Source of the DNA: Geomonas agri
GTDB lineage: Bacteria; Desulfobacterota; Desulfuromonadia; Geobacterales; Geobacteraceae
Direction of reading: 5' to 3'
Assembly: GCF_020179605.1 (NCBI RefSeq)
Contig: NZ_JAINZO010000001.1
Span: forward strand, 1,958,799-2,022,798
Length of the DNA stretch: 64,000 nt
Shown here: positions 34,734 through 47,562 of the stretch, one piece after another
Layout of the letters: each line of letters opens with the position of its first letter
Numbering within the stretch: position 1 is the stretch's first letter
Program-made: the position numbers and the translations under genes
Notes under the pieces: generated by a model
Seen by the model: the letters and a program-made list of their open reading frames with translations, nothing else
Database searches by the model: none
Told to the model about the DNA's origin: nothing

Positions 34734-35901
34734 ACTGCCCTACCAGCCGCTCCAGTTCCTCCGACTGCAGCGCCAGGGTGGTGGCTGCGGCGGCCGTGTG
34801 ATTCACCCCGCGCGCGGTCTGCTGCACCACCTCGGTAATCTTCTGGATACTGCGGGTTATCTCGTCGGTGGTGGAGGTCTGCTGCTGGGCAGCGGCGGTG
34901 ATCTGGCCGATCTGGCTGTTCACCTCTCCCACCTGGGCCAGGATCTCCTCCAGGGCCTCTCCAGAGCGGGTCGAGGACTCGGCCCCCTTGCCCACCTCGG
35001 CCACCCCTTCCTCTATGGCGGCGATCGCGCCGCGTGTCCCCCCCTGGATTGCCTTGATCATCTCCCCAATCTCACGGGTGGCGCTGGTAGTCCGCTCCGC
35101 CAGCGCACGCACCTCGTCGGCGACCACGGCAAACCCCCTCCCCTGCTCCCCGGCACGGGCGGCCTCGATGGCGGCGTTGAGCGCCAGGAGGTTGGTCTGA
35201 TCGGCGATATCCTGGATGGTGCCGATGATCTGGTCGATCTGGTCCGAACGTGCGCCCAGTTCCGCCACGGTGGTAGCCGCCCCCTGCACCCGGCTCGCGA
35301 TCCGCTCCATCCCCTGCGTGGTCTGGCGCACCACCTCGGCGCCAAGGCCGGCGCTCTGGCTGGCACGCTTGGAGTTGTCGGCTGCATTCATGCAGTTGCG
35401 CGCGATGTCGCCGGAGGTTACCGCCATCTGCTCGCTGGCGACAGCCACAGCATTGGTCTGGGCGGCGGCGTCATCGGTGCCGGCGGAGATGCGCTCCGCG
35501 TTCTCCTGCAGCTGGTGCGAGGTGAGGGCCACCTGCTCCGAGTTCTGCTTGATCTGGCGGATGATGTCGCGCATTGTGCTTTGCAGTACGTCGATCGAGC
35601 GGATAATGGTGCTGATCTCGTTGTTACGCTTGGCGGCGATGGGCTGGGACAGATCCCCGTCAATCATGGTCTGCAGGATGGCGATGATGCGCCGCAGCGC
35701 GTCGTTGACCGACCAGAACAGCAGCGCGCTGAAGAATGCACCCAGTACCAGGAACACCGTGGTCGAGACTACCGAGAGGGCCAGCGAGAACGACCTTCCT
35801 GCGACCACGGCAAAGACAATGCAGAAGCTGTAACAGATACAAAGCAGAATGATACGAGTGCGAATGCGGAGGTGGAGGTAGAGATCGAGTAGAAAGTTCA
35901 T
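34723..35901 (-). CDS. Methyl-accepting chemotaxis protein without periplasmic domain
   Basis: A 392-residue receptor. Two hydrophobic segments (about 15-37 and 42-63) are separated by only a few residues, so there is no periplasmic sensor. A HAMP domain (about 65-118) and the signalling coiled coil follow, with the tip [19 protein letters not shown] and [14 protein letters not shown]. It belongs to a different signalling class from the two receptors at the left end and has no tethering tail, ending ERLVGQFRL. Without a periplasmic domain it may sense membrane or cytoplasmic conditions, such as redox or energy state; this is inference. Its 3' end overlaps the convergent kinase by 11 bases. 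Confidence 0.92.
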   Translation of the reverse strand: MNFLLDLYLHLRIRTRIILLCICYSFCIVFAVVAGRSFSLALSVVSTTVFLVLGAFFSALLFWSVNDALRRIIAILQTMIDGDLSQPIAAKRNNEISTIIRSIDVLQSTMRDIIRQIKQNSEQVALTSHQLQENAERISAGTDDAAAQTNAVAVASEQMAVTSGDIARNCMNAADNSKRASQSAGLGAEVVRQTTQGMERIASRVQGAATTVAELGARSDQIDQIIGTIQDIADQTNLLALNAAIEAARAGEQGRGFAVVADEVRALAERTTSATREIGEMIKAIQGGTRGAIAAIEEGVAEVGKGAESSTRSGEALEEILAQVGEVNSQIGQITAAAQQQTSTTDEITRSIQKITEVVQQTARGVNHTAAAATTLALQSEELERLVGQFRL

Positions 35902-35970
35902 GACGGTCCCCGTTATTTCTTGCGACAGCAGACCGGCCTCAATGCCGTCTGCATCAGTTCCTGCAAAACC

Positions 35971-35997
35971 TCTTCGGTATGATAAAACGATGCTTTA
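35971..35997 (-). promoter_or_regulatory. Possible sigma-28 promoter of the chemoreceptor gene
   Basis: On the minus strand TAAAGCAT, exactly 11 bases, then ACCGAAGA resemble the FliA boxes TAAAGTTT and GCCGATAA, about 70 bases before the ATG. Confidence 0.35.
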
Positions 35998-36366
35998 GCG
36001 CTTTGTCACCCTTTTTTATCAAGAGCGGGCTCATAGTACTCAATTAAGTACCGACTGACTCAGCAGCGGGCGCACACTCTGCAACTTTTTTTATCCTCTA
36101 GATGATTCCGGAAACAACCGATAGAGTAGAGAAGAACGTTCCCTCCCTTTAACCGCAGATGCAAAGAGTGTGGCTGTGGCAGCGGCATTAATGCTTCCCT
36201 TTCCCTCACGGGAGACACAGCCCACTTTTGAGTACACAACTGAGTAGTAGTTGTAGTCACGTGTATGACAAAAGAAGCGCACCCAGGTACAGAATTAAAA
36301 ATTACCAACCATGAAAAACCTTGTTTTTTCGAAACTAGCACCCTCTCCGCCCGTATACGCTGCACA

Positions 36367-36382
36367 TGGCACGGTAACTGCT
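36367..36382 (+). promoter_or_regulatory. Sigma-54 (-24/-12) promoter of gltBD
   Basis: TGGCACGGTAACTGCT matches the consensus TGGCACG-N4-TTGCW with one mismatch, about 55 bases before the gltB ATG. The rest of the 535-base gap 35902-36436 is comparatively AT-rich and carries no gene that I can support. Confidence 0.7.
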
Positions 36383-36436
36383 CTTTAGCGTTAATCGAAT
36401 TGACCGAACAACTACCCCCCCGGCAAAGGTTGCATC

Positions 36437-41017
<4,581 letters not shown>

Positions 41018-41064
41018 AGACAGGTTGACAACCTCAACCTCAACCTGATTTTAAGGATAGAGCT

Positions 41065-42546
41065 ATGGGAAAACCTACCGGATTCATGGAATACAAACGC
41101 GAGCTCCCGGCCGACCGCGAGCCGCTTGAGAGGCTCAAGGACTGGAACGAGTTCCACCTGCACCTGCCGGAAGAGCACCTGCGTACCCAGGGTGCCCGCT
41201 GCATGGACTGCGGCATCCCGTTCTGCCACACCGGCATGCTGGTGAGCGGCATGGCCTGCGGCTGCCCCATCAACAACCTGATCCCCGAGTGGAACGACCT
41301 GGTATACCGCGGCCTGTGGAAACAGGCCCTGGCCCGGCTGCTTCGGACCAATAACTTCCCGGAGTTCACCGGGCGGGTCTGCCCCGCTCCGTGCGAGGGG
41401 TCGTGCACCCTGGGCTCCATCGACCCGGCGGTCACCATCAAGAACATCGAGGTGAGCATCATCGACCGTGCCTGGCAGGAGGGGTGGATCACCCCGAACC
41501 CGCCGCAGGTCAAGACCGGCAAGAAGGTCGCCGTGGTCGGCTCCGGCCCCGCCGGCCTCTCCGCTGCCGCCCAGCTCAACAAGGCCGGCCACCAGGTCAC
41601 CGTGTTCGAGCGCGCCGACCTCCCCGGCGGCTTGTTGATGTACGGCATCCCCAACATGAAGCTGGACAAGCGTGAGGTGGTACTGCGCCGCGTCAAGCTG
41701 ATGGAGCAGGAAGGGATCAACTTCGTCTGCAACACCGCCATCGGCGGCGCCGACTACCCGGTGGAGAAACTGCGCGGCGACTTCGATGCCGTCGTGCTCG
41801 CCACCGGCGCCACCCTCCCCCGCGACCTCCCCATCGACGGACGTTCGCTTAAAGGGATCCACTTCGCCATGGACTTCTTGACCGCCAACACCAAGGCGGT
41901 ATTGAACGAAGGGGCCGACTTCATCTCCGCCGAGGGCAAGGACGTCATCATCATCGGTGGCGGCGACACCGGTACCGACTGCGTCGGCACCTCGCTGCGC
42001 CACGGCTGCAAATCCGTTACCCAGCTGGAGATCATGCCGCGCTTCCCCGACACCCGCGCCGCCGACAACCCGTGGCCGGAGTGGCCGAAGGTACACAAGG
42101 TCGACTACGGCCAGGAGGAGGCAGCGGCCAAGTTCGGTGCCGACCCGCGCGTCTTCGTCACCACCGCGACCAAGTTCGAAGGGGATGCCCAGGGCAACGT
42201 GACCGCGGTACACACCGTCCAGGTGGAATGGAAGCAGAACGAGAAGGGGCAGTACATACCGGTTCCGGTGCCGGGCACCGAGCAGGTCCGTCCCGCCGAC
42301 CTCGTGCTGCTCGCCATGGGTTTCCTCGGCCCCGAGCAGGAACTGCCCGAGGCCCTCGGTCTCGAGCGCGACGGCCGCAGCAACATCAAGGCCGACTTCA
42401 ACCGCTACATCACCAACATCCCGGGCGTCTTCGCTGCCGGCGACTGCCGCCGCGGCCAGAGCCTCGTGGTCTGGGCCTTCAACGAAGGGCGCGGCGCCGC
42501 ACGCGAGTGCGACCGTTTCCTGATGGGAGAGACCGAGCTCCCATAG
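41065..42546 (+). CDS. gltD: Glutamate synthase small subunit
   Basis: A 493-residue NAD(P)H-dependent flavoprotein that feeds electrons to GltB. The N-terminus carries the 4Fe-4S cysteines ([30 protein letters not shown]). The FAD site is [17 protein letters not shown] and the NADPH site [17 protein letters not shown]. The C-terminus has the FAD-binding [16 protein letters not shown]. An AAGGA ribosome site precedes the ATG. It forms an operon with gltB and ends at a strong terminator. Confidence 0.97.
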   Translation: MGKPTGFMEYKRELPADREPLERLKDWNEFHLHLPEEHLRTQGARCMDCGIPFCHTGMLVSGMACGCPINNLIPEWNDLVYRGLWKQALARLLRTNNFPEFTGRVCPAPCEGSCTLGSIDPAVTIKNIEVSIIDRAWQEGWITPNPPQVKTGKKVAVVGSGPAGLSAAAQLNKAGHQVTVFERADLPGGLLMYGIPNMKLDKREVVLRRVKLMEQEGINFVCNTAIGGADYPVEKLRGDFDAVVLATGATLPRDLPIDGRSLKGIHFAMDFLTANTKAVLNEGADFISAEGKDVIIIGGGDTGTDCVGTSLRHGCKSVTQLEIMPRFPDTRAADNPWPEWPKVHKVDYGQEEAAAKFGADPRVFVTTATKFEGDAQGNVTAVHTVQVEWKQNEKGQYIPVPVPGTEQVRPADLVLLAMGFLGPEQELPEALGLERDGRSNIKADFNRYITNIPGVFAAGDCRRGQSLVVWAFNEGRGAARECDRFLMGETELP

Positions 42547-42575
42547 TTCTGGTCAATACCGACGCAGCAACAGCG

Positions 42576-42609
42576 AAAAAGGCACCCGGGAAACCGGGTG
42601 CCTTTTTTT
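42576..42609 (+). terminator. Intrinsic terminator of gltBD
   Basis: AAAAAGGCACCCGG and CCGGGTGCCTTTTTTT form a hairpin with a T tail. Confidence 0.92.
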
Positions 42610-42655
42610 ATCCGCATCAGCGTTACGCGGGTTGCCACGAAGGGCAGCAGACGAA

Positions 42656-42703
42656 CCCGCGTCCCTCCCTTTGCGAAAGGGAGACAGAGGGAATTTGCTG
42701 CTG
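42656..42703 (-). repeat. Dispersed palindromic intergenic repeat, copy 3 (inverted)
   Basis: Read on the minus strand it starts GCAAATTCCCTC and contains CCCTTTCGCAAAGGGAGG, matching copy 1 in layout and much of its sequence. It lies in the 446-base gap 42547-42992, which otherwise holds the gltBD terminator and the leader of the CheR-like gene. Confidence 0.6.
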
Positions 42704-42992
42704 TGGCGTACCCCAAAATTGTGGCCGGCAGAGTGTGGCATGCCACAACTTAGCCCCCTTCATTAAACACCTCCCCCCTCCCCTTCACACCATACCGTGC
42801 ACGTCCTCCTCAATGTAATTCCATACAATTTCAGCATGTTAACGACGCACCATCATCAAAATTCTAAATTTTCCCCTCCGTTAACCCCAATGGGAACGAA
42901 TCATGTTTACGTAATACGACAAAGACCGACGCCAGGCACGCAAAGGTCTGGATCAGGCGACCAAGGGACAACAAGGCAAGGAGGGAGAAGCC

Positions 42993-43823
42993 ATGACTGC
43001 ACAGGCCAATTACACCAGCAACGATTTTCATCGTATCCGTCACATGTATCGCTCCTCTACCGGTATCACGCTGGGACATCACACCAGAGACCTGGTGTAC
43101 AACCGAATGTCACAACGGGTGCACGCCACCTCCGGGCAGAACTTCTCCCAGTACCTGGACCGTTTGGTCCTCGGCGACAAGAGCGAATGGAGCGCCTTCA
43201 CCAGCGCCCTCGGTTCGTCCCCAAGCTGTTTCTTCAGCGATGCACCCCATTTCGCCGCACTGAAGGAGTACCTGCAGGCCCTCCAAGGCCACGGGGCGCT
43301 GCTTTGGTCGTGTGCCACCGGTACTGGAGAGGAGGCATACTCGATGGCGATGACCGCCCATGATGCGCTGGGGGGCGATATCCGCTCTATCAAGATCCTC
43401 GCTACCGACATTGATCTCTCCGCCTTGGCAATTGCGGAAGACGGAGTCTACACTGCCGAACGGCTGCGTCACCTCCCCCAGCGCTACAAGGAGAAATACC
43501 TGGTCCGGCTCGCCTGCCGTGAAGAGGCATACCAGGTCGTGCCCGAGATTCGGCGCATGGTCTCCTTCCTCCCCTGCAACCTTGCGACGCGGGAGTGGGT
43601 GCTGAAAGGGAAGTACGACGCGATCTTCTGCAAGGAGGTCTGCGACCACTTCGATGCCGCGACGCAGCAGGAGTTGGTCGGGCGGATGGCGGGAATGCTG
43701 AAACCGGACGGGCTGCTCTTCCTGGGCAAAGCCGAACCGTCCCTCGTAGGTGATGCGCGCTTCGAGCGCAGAGGCGACAGGTCCTACGCCATGAAGTTGC
43801 GCTTCAATAACAGCGGCAGCTAG
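42993..43823 (+). CDS. CheR-like protein methyltransferase with altered active-site motifs
   Basis: A 276-residue protein with the CheR layout: an N-terminal helical domain (about 1-85) and a SAM-binding domain (about 90-270). Typical CheR motifs are recognisable but changed. TAFFRE-type becomes SCFFSDAPHF, so the usual arginine is absent. WSAxxSTGEEPYS becomes LWSCATGTGEEAYS. FCRNVxIYFD becomes FCKEVCDHFD, and the LGHSE region becomes LGKAEPSL. It is thus a CheR homologue that may have altered or lost receptor methylation. A strong AGGAGGG site precedes the ATG. No other che genes are adjacent. Confidence 0.85.
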   Translation: MTAQANYTSNDFHRIRHMYRSSTGITLGHHTRDLVYNRMSQRVHATSGQNFSQYLDRLVLGDKSEWSAFTSALGSSPSCFFSDAPHFAALKEYLQALQGHGALLWSCATGTGEEAYSMAMTAHDALGGDIRSIKILATDIDLSALAIAEDGVYTAERLRHLPQRYKEKYLVRLACREEAYQVVPEIRRMVSFLPCNLATREWVLKGKYDAIFCKEVCDHFDAATQQELVGRMAGMLKPDGLLFLGKAEPSLVGDARFERRGDRSYAMKLRFNNSGS

Positions 43824-43839
43824 CCTGGCACAGGAACCG

Positions 43840-43867
43840 GGCGCCATCGTACCAGCTACGGTGGCGC
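43840..43867. terminator. Terminator-like 12-base hairpin
   Basis: GGCGCCATCGTA and TACGGTGGCGCC pair around a five-base loop between the convergent CheR-like and HD-GYP genes; T runs are weak. Confidence 0.6.
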
Positions 43868-43946
43868 CTCTCTTAGGCTGTTACGACACTCCCAGCTAAG
43901 ACACTGGCCGTTCCCACACCGCACTCGTGTCTTCAACTACATCTGC

Positions 43947-45083
43947 TTAACTAGGGCTTGGGGTATTCAGGCCGGAAAGTATCTGGAAGAAATTGTGCGT
44001 CAGTACCGGATGCAATTCGGTGCCGGACATCTCGAGCATCATGCCCTTGATGCGCTCGAGTTCGATGGGGTCGCGGTAGCTGCGCCGGGTCCGGGTCGCA
44101 TCGAAGAAGTCAGAAACCATGGTCAGGTGGCTGCAGAGGTTGAGCCGCCAGGATGGGGGGAGCTTGGGGTAGCCGCTCAGGTTGAACTTGGCGTGGTGCT
44201 CGTAGGCGGCAATCACAGCCATTCGGGGGACTCCCGGGATATCCATGAGGTAGCGCGCGCCCCGGACCGGGTGCTGCTTGATCGCTTCGAATTCCTCGTC
44301 GGTGAGCCTGCCGTTCTTGTTGATGATCTCTTCGGGAACGAAGAGCTTGCCGATGTCGTGCAGCATGGCGGCCACCCCGACATCCTTGAGCTGCTGTCCC
44401 TCGATGCCGAGAGCCATCGCCTGGGCAAGATTCAAGATGCAGACATTGGCGCAATGGGTGAACGTGTACTCGTCGCTATCCCTTAGGGCGGCGAGAACGA
44501 CAAGAGGCATCCCTTCCTGGCGAAACAGCTCGACGAACCCGGCTACGATCTCGGCAATGCCGGAGACCTTGAACTTCTGGCGGCGCTGCACCGCCTGGTA
44601 GATTTCCGAGAACCGGTCCAGTTCCTGGCGGTTGAGTTCCTTGAGCACTTCCGCCGCACACCCCACTCCTGCCGCAGTTGCGGTGGAAGACTCCTCAGGG
44701 ACCTTGAGCCAGCCAAAGCGCAGGTGATCCGTCGATGCGGCCTCGTCCCCTTGTCCGGAACTCAGCAGGAGAATGAGGTCGGCCACCTCCTGCCGGGTGA
44801 TCCCCCGCAACAACTTGAGGGACTCGATGCCGCGCTCCTTGAGCATCAAGGTAAAGCGGTTCAGGAACAGGCTGTACTCCTGCGGGCGGCCGTCGATGAT
44901 GAGGTCGTTTTCCACCACGATCAGGTGCAGTTCGCCGCGGGTATCGAGCAGCGCACTTAGCTCCTCGAATAACTGGTTTCCCAACCGGACGACCTGAAGA
45001 TGCCCGCTCGAGTAAAGCGCGGCGCCGGCACTTGCCGACAGAAGCAGTCGGATGATACGGGATGTCGGGGTTGTACTGTTCAT
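43947..45083 (-). CDS. HD-GYP domain protein with an N-terminal module shared with its partner
   Basis: A 378-residue protein. The ATG at 45083 overlaps the stop of the HEAT-repeat gene (ATGA), which fixes the start. Residues about 20-120 form an uncharacterised module (LHLIVVENDLIIDGRPQEYS ... MLKERGIESLKLLRGITRQE). The C-terminal half is an HD-GYP phosphodiesterase domain with HCANV, MLHDIGK, HPVRGARYL, EHHAKFNLSGYP and SDFFDA. The catalytic residues are present, so c-di-GMP or a related dinucleotide is the likely substrate. A similar module occurs at the N-terminus of the upstream protein, suggesting that the two work together. Confidence 0.88.
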   Translation of the reverse strand: MNSTTPTSRIIRLLLSASAGAALYSSGHLQVVRLGNQLFEELSALLDTRGELHLIVVENDLIIDGRPQEYSLFLNRFTLMLKERGIESLKLLRGITRQEVADLILLLSSGQGDEAASTDHLRFGWLKVPEESSTATAAGVGCAAEVLKELNRQELDRFSEIYQAVQRRQKFKVSGIAEIVAGFVELFRQEGMPLVVLAALRDSDEYTFTHCANVCILNLAQAMALGIEGQQLKDVGVAAMLHDIGKLFVPEEIINKNGRLTDEEFEAIKQHPVRGARYLMDIPGVPRMAVIAAYEHHAKFNLSGYPKLPPSWRLNLCSHLTMVSDFFDATRTRRSYRDPIELERIKGMMLEMSGTELHPVLTHNFFQILSGLNTPSPS

Positions 45084-47239
45084 GAGGTACCGTCCACCCT
45101 GCCGCGCAGCATTGACGCAGCCTGCCGCCCGACCGCCCCCCTCTTGGCAGCGATCTTCTTCAGAAGTGGCAGGGCGGCATCCGCGGGGTACCGCCACAGC
45201 GTCATGACGGCATCGAGTTTCAACTTGGTCAGCCTGCTGCGGTACAGCAGGTTGACCGAGGCAAAGAGTTTCTCCAGCAAGGGGAGCGACTCTGGATTGC
45301 CTACCTCCCCCAGCGCCTGTACGACCTGCCTCTTCACCTGCAGCTCTTTGGTGGAGAAGCCCGGTGCCAGCAGCATGGCATGCAGGATCCCGAGGACCCT
45401 GGCCGACCCGGCCATTCCTGCGACCTCGAGCGCCGCGAGCACGGCCTGTTGGTTATCGCTCTCAAGATCCCTCACCAGCTTACCCTCCGCCATGGTATCC
45501 CCGAATTCGAGCAGCGCCCTGAGGGCTTCCTGGGCAACCCTACGGTCGGAATGACGGGCCAGCACGCGCAGCCTCTCCACGGTGTCGGAGAGTTTCATAC
45601 GCCGAACCAGTGTGATCAGGTTGCGCAGAAAATACCAGCGGCTATCGGAGAGCCGAGCGATGACGGAGGGAGCGGCCGGGGTACCGATCTCCACCAGACG
45701 GTCCATCATGAACCGTCTCAGCGACATGCTCTCGCTTTGCGCCAGGCCCTCCAGGAGGGCATCGCTAAAAGGTGCACCTACCGTTGCAATCACCTCGGCG
45801 ATCTCATCGAACCTGGGCTTTCCCCAGGTTTCCAGTCCGTCCAGTACCTCGCTGACGAACTCATCGCAGGCCAGAAGCTCCATGACGCGCTGGCGCACCT
45901 CGATGGGCACCTCGCCCCCGGTCACCTCGCGCAGAATCTTGATAAACTGCGGGTAGTCGCCCTCCCGCAGGAAATAGATCCCGATATCGTAAAGGTTCCT
46001 GGCATACCCGTCGATTTCCTCCCCCTCGCCCACGCCTGACTTCAGGAAGAGAAGCAGGAGCTCGCCGGTGCTCTTCTCAAGGCATGACTGTTCGAGGGTT
46101 ACCAGGAGATCACGCACACCTTCGCTCCCCAGGAGGGGCACCTGGCCCGGGTCCATCATCTTGTGCAGCTTGTCCTGATAACTTTGCGGGATGAACTCTT
46201 CGCTGGCGTGTTCCTTGAGGATGGTCTCGACCCGCGCCGACAACTCCGCCTCCGGCAGGACTGGCTGCAGGGACTCGCCGGAAGGAGGGGCGCTGGAACT
46301 GAGCTGCCGCAGCAGTTGCAGTACGAAGGGGGGGATGCTCTGCTGGCGCTCGCCAATTTCCTTCAGCGTGTCCCGCACCACGTTCAGTGGCATGTGCCGG
46401 ATGAGCGATTCCATTTCCGGTGCGGTGATCGCCTCGGACAACCATGCGGCGGCGAGAAACTGCTGACGCAAAACGGGGTTCAGCTTGGCGACAAAACCGG
46501 CGAAACTCCGGCCGATGACTTCTTTGGTGCGCGGAGCTGCGGTTTCTCCACGGGCAAAGGCATCCCCCAAGAGACGTGTGAAGTCCCCCAAAAGGCCACC
46601 TTGGCCGAATTGACAGTTGAGGGCTTCGGCTACCAGTTCCGGATCCAGCGCTCCTCCGGCGAGCACATCTCCCGCCTTCAGCCCGCTCTTCAAAACCAGG
46701 GCAAACCGTTCCCAGAGATCGAGAGCTTGACTCGCCACCTCCCCGGCCTGGGGTTGCGGTTCCTCTGTTGCAATGAACAGGTCGTAGCGTATCTCCCTGA
46801 TAGCGAGAGAGGTGATGCCGGACTTCTCCCAGACCGCACCGACCCCGCCGGCGGCATGAATCTTTTCGCGTTTGCTGCCCAGGATGATGATGAAACGGCG
46901 CAGCTCCTCCTTGCTGAGCCCCCGTTTCAGAACAAGCGTCCCTATCCCCCGTTCATGCAACGTCCGGGCGAAATCCCTCATGACCGGATTCGACTTGTCG
47001 ACTACCTGATCCGCCAGCACGAGAGTTGAACCGGCCACCCCAACGATGATCTCGTCGTGTTCGCCGAGGAATTCGGCGTAGCTGGTCAAGGCGCTGGCTA
47101 AAGAGGCGTCGATTATTTGATGCCCGGGCGGGTAAGCGGCCATGTTGCGGCGCGAAACATTGAGTTCACGCACCAGCCGCACCAATGACGGTGAGGACGC
47201 CGTGCTCAAGGGGGTAGTTTTTTTGGTTCGATTGCTCAT
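45080..47239 (-). CDS. HEAT-repeat protein coupled to the HD-GYP gene
   Basis: A 719-residue cytoplasmic protein. I place the start at ATG 47239 (MSNRTKKTTPL); an upstream extension is possible, but neither has a strong ribosome site. Residues about 35-140 resemble the partner's N-terminal module (IIVGVAGSTLVLADQVVDKS ... LHERGIGTLVLKRGLSKEEL). The C-terminal 250 residues are helical HEAT-like repeats (VIARLSDSRWYFLRNLITLV, VAQEALRALLEFGD, VLAALEVAGMAGSA). HEAT repeats mediate protein contacts, so it may be a scaffold or regulator of the HD-GYP enzyme. That link is inference from coupling and shared architecture. Confidence 0.82.
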   Translation of the reverse strand: MSNRTKKTTPLSTASSPSLVRLVRELNVSRRNMAAYPPGHQIIDASLASALTSYAEFLGEHDEIIVGVAGSTLVLADQVVDKSNPVMRDFARTLHERGIGTLVLKRGLSKEELRRFIIILGSKREKIHAAGGVGAVWEKSGITSLAIREIRYDLFIATEEPQPQAGEVASQALDLWERFALVLKSGLKAGDVLAGGALDPELVAEALNCQFGQGGLLGDFTRLLGDAFARGETAAPRTKEVIGRSFAGFVAKLNPVLRQQFLAAAWLSEAITAPEMESLIRHMPLNVVRDTLKEIGERQQSIPPFVLQLLRQLSSSAPPSGESLQPVLPEAELSARVETILKEHASEEFIPQSYQDKLHKMMDPGQVPLLGSEGVRDLLVTLEQSCLEKSTGELLLLFLKSGVGEGEEIDGYARNLYDIGIYFLREGDYPQFIKILREVTGGEVPIEVRQRVMELLACDEFVSEVLDGLETWGKPRFDEIAEVIATVGAPFSDALLEGLAQSESMSLRRFMMDRLVEIGTPAAPSVIARLSDSRWYFLRNLITLVRRMKLSDTVERLRVLARHSDRRVAQEALRALLEFGDTMAEGKLVRDLESDNQQAVLAALEVAGMAGSARVLGILHAMLLAPGFSTKELQVKRQVVQALGEVGNPESLPLLEKLFASVNLLYRSRLTKLKLDAVMTLWRYPADAALPLLKKIAAKRGAVGRQAASMLRGRVDGTS

Positions 47240-47428
47240 ATCAAGGCTTGTCTGAATCTGTCTGCAACCGTTGACGCCTTCTATCCAGGATAAGCGGAGG
47301 AGGACCGGACAATCACCCTGGCGAAGTCTATTAAACCAAGCTTTAAGTAGAGCGGCATATGTCCGGTAAAAGGGGAAGAACCAGACCGACACAACACAAG
47401 ATATCCTATTAACATCACGGAATATATC

Positions 47429-47562
47429 TTAAACATTCATCAAAGAAAAGTTTATTGTGTCGCAAAGAGGTTTGTCAGGAACTGTCACATCAGACATCCC
47501 AGGACCGCTACCACCTGCCCCCATAATATTATTGAATTCTGCACCTGTTAGTGGGGGCAAGT
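47429..47562 (-). other. Possible remnant of an AT-richer coding sequence after the MocR gene
   Basis: Downstream of the MocR stop one frame reads NLPPLTGAEFNNIMGAGGSG and ends PLCDTINFSLMNV-stop, with codon use more AT-rich than the neighbours. It has no convincing start or ribosome site. The rest of the 323-base gap 47240-47562 shows nothing recognisable. Confidence 0.25.

Noticed and set aside
42917-42955. GACAAAGACC...ACGCAAAGGUC before the CheR-like gene as a c-di-GMP-I aptamer
   Set aside because: The P1a-like pairing is present, but no GNRA-capped P1b hairpin or second helix could be drawn.
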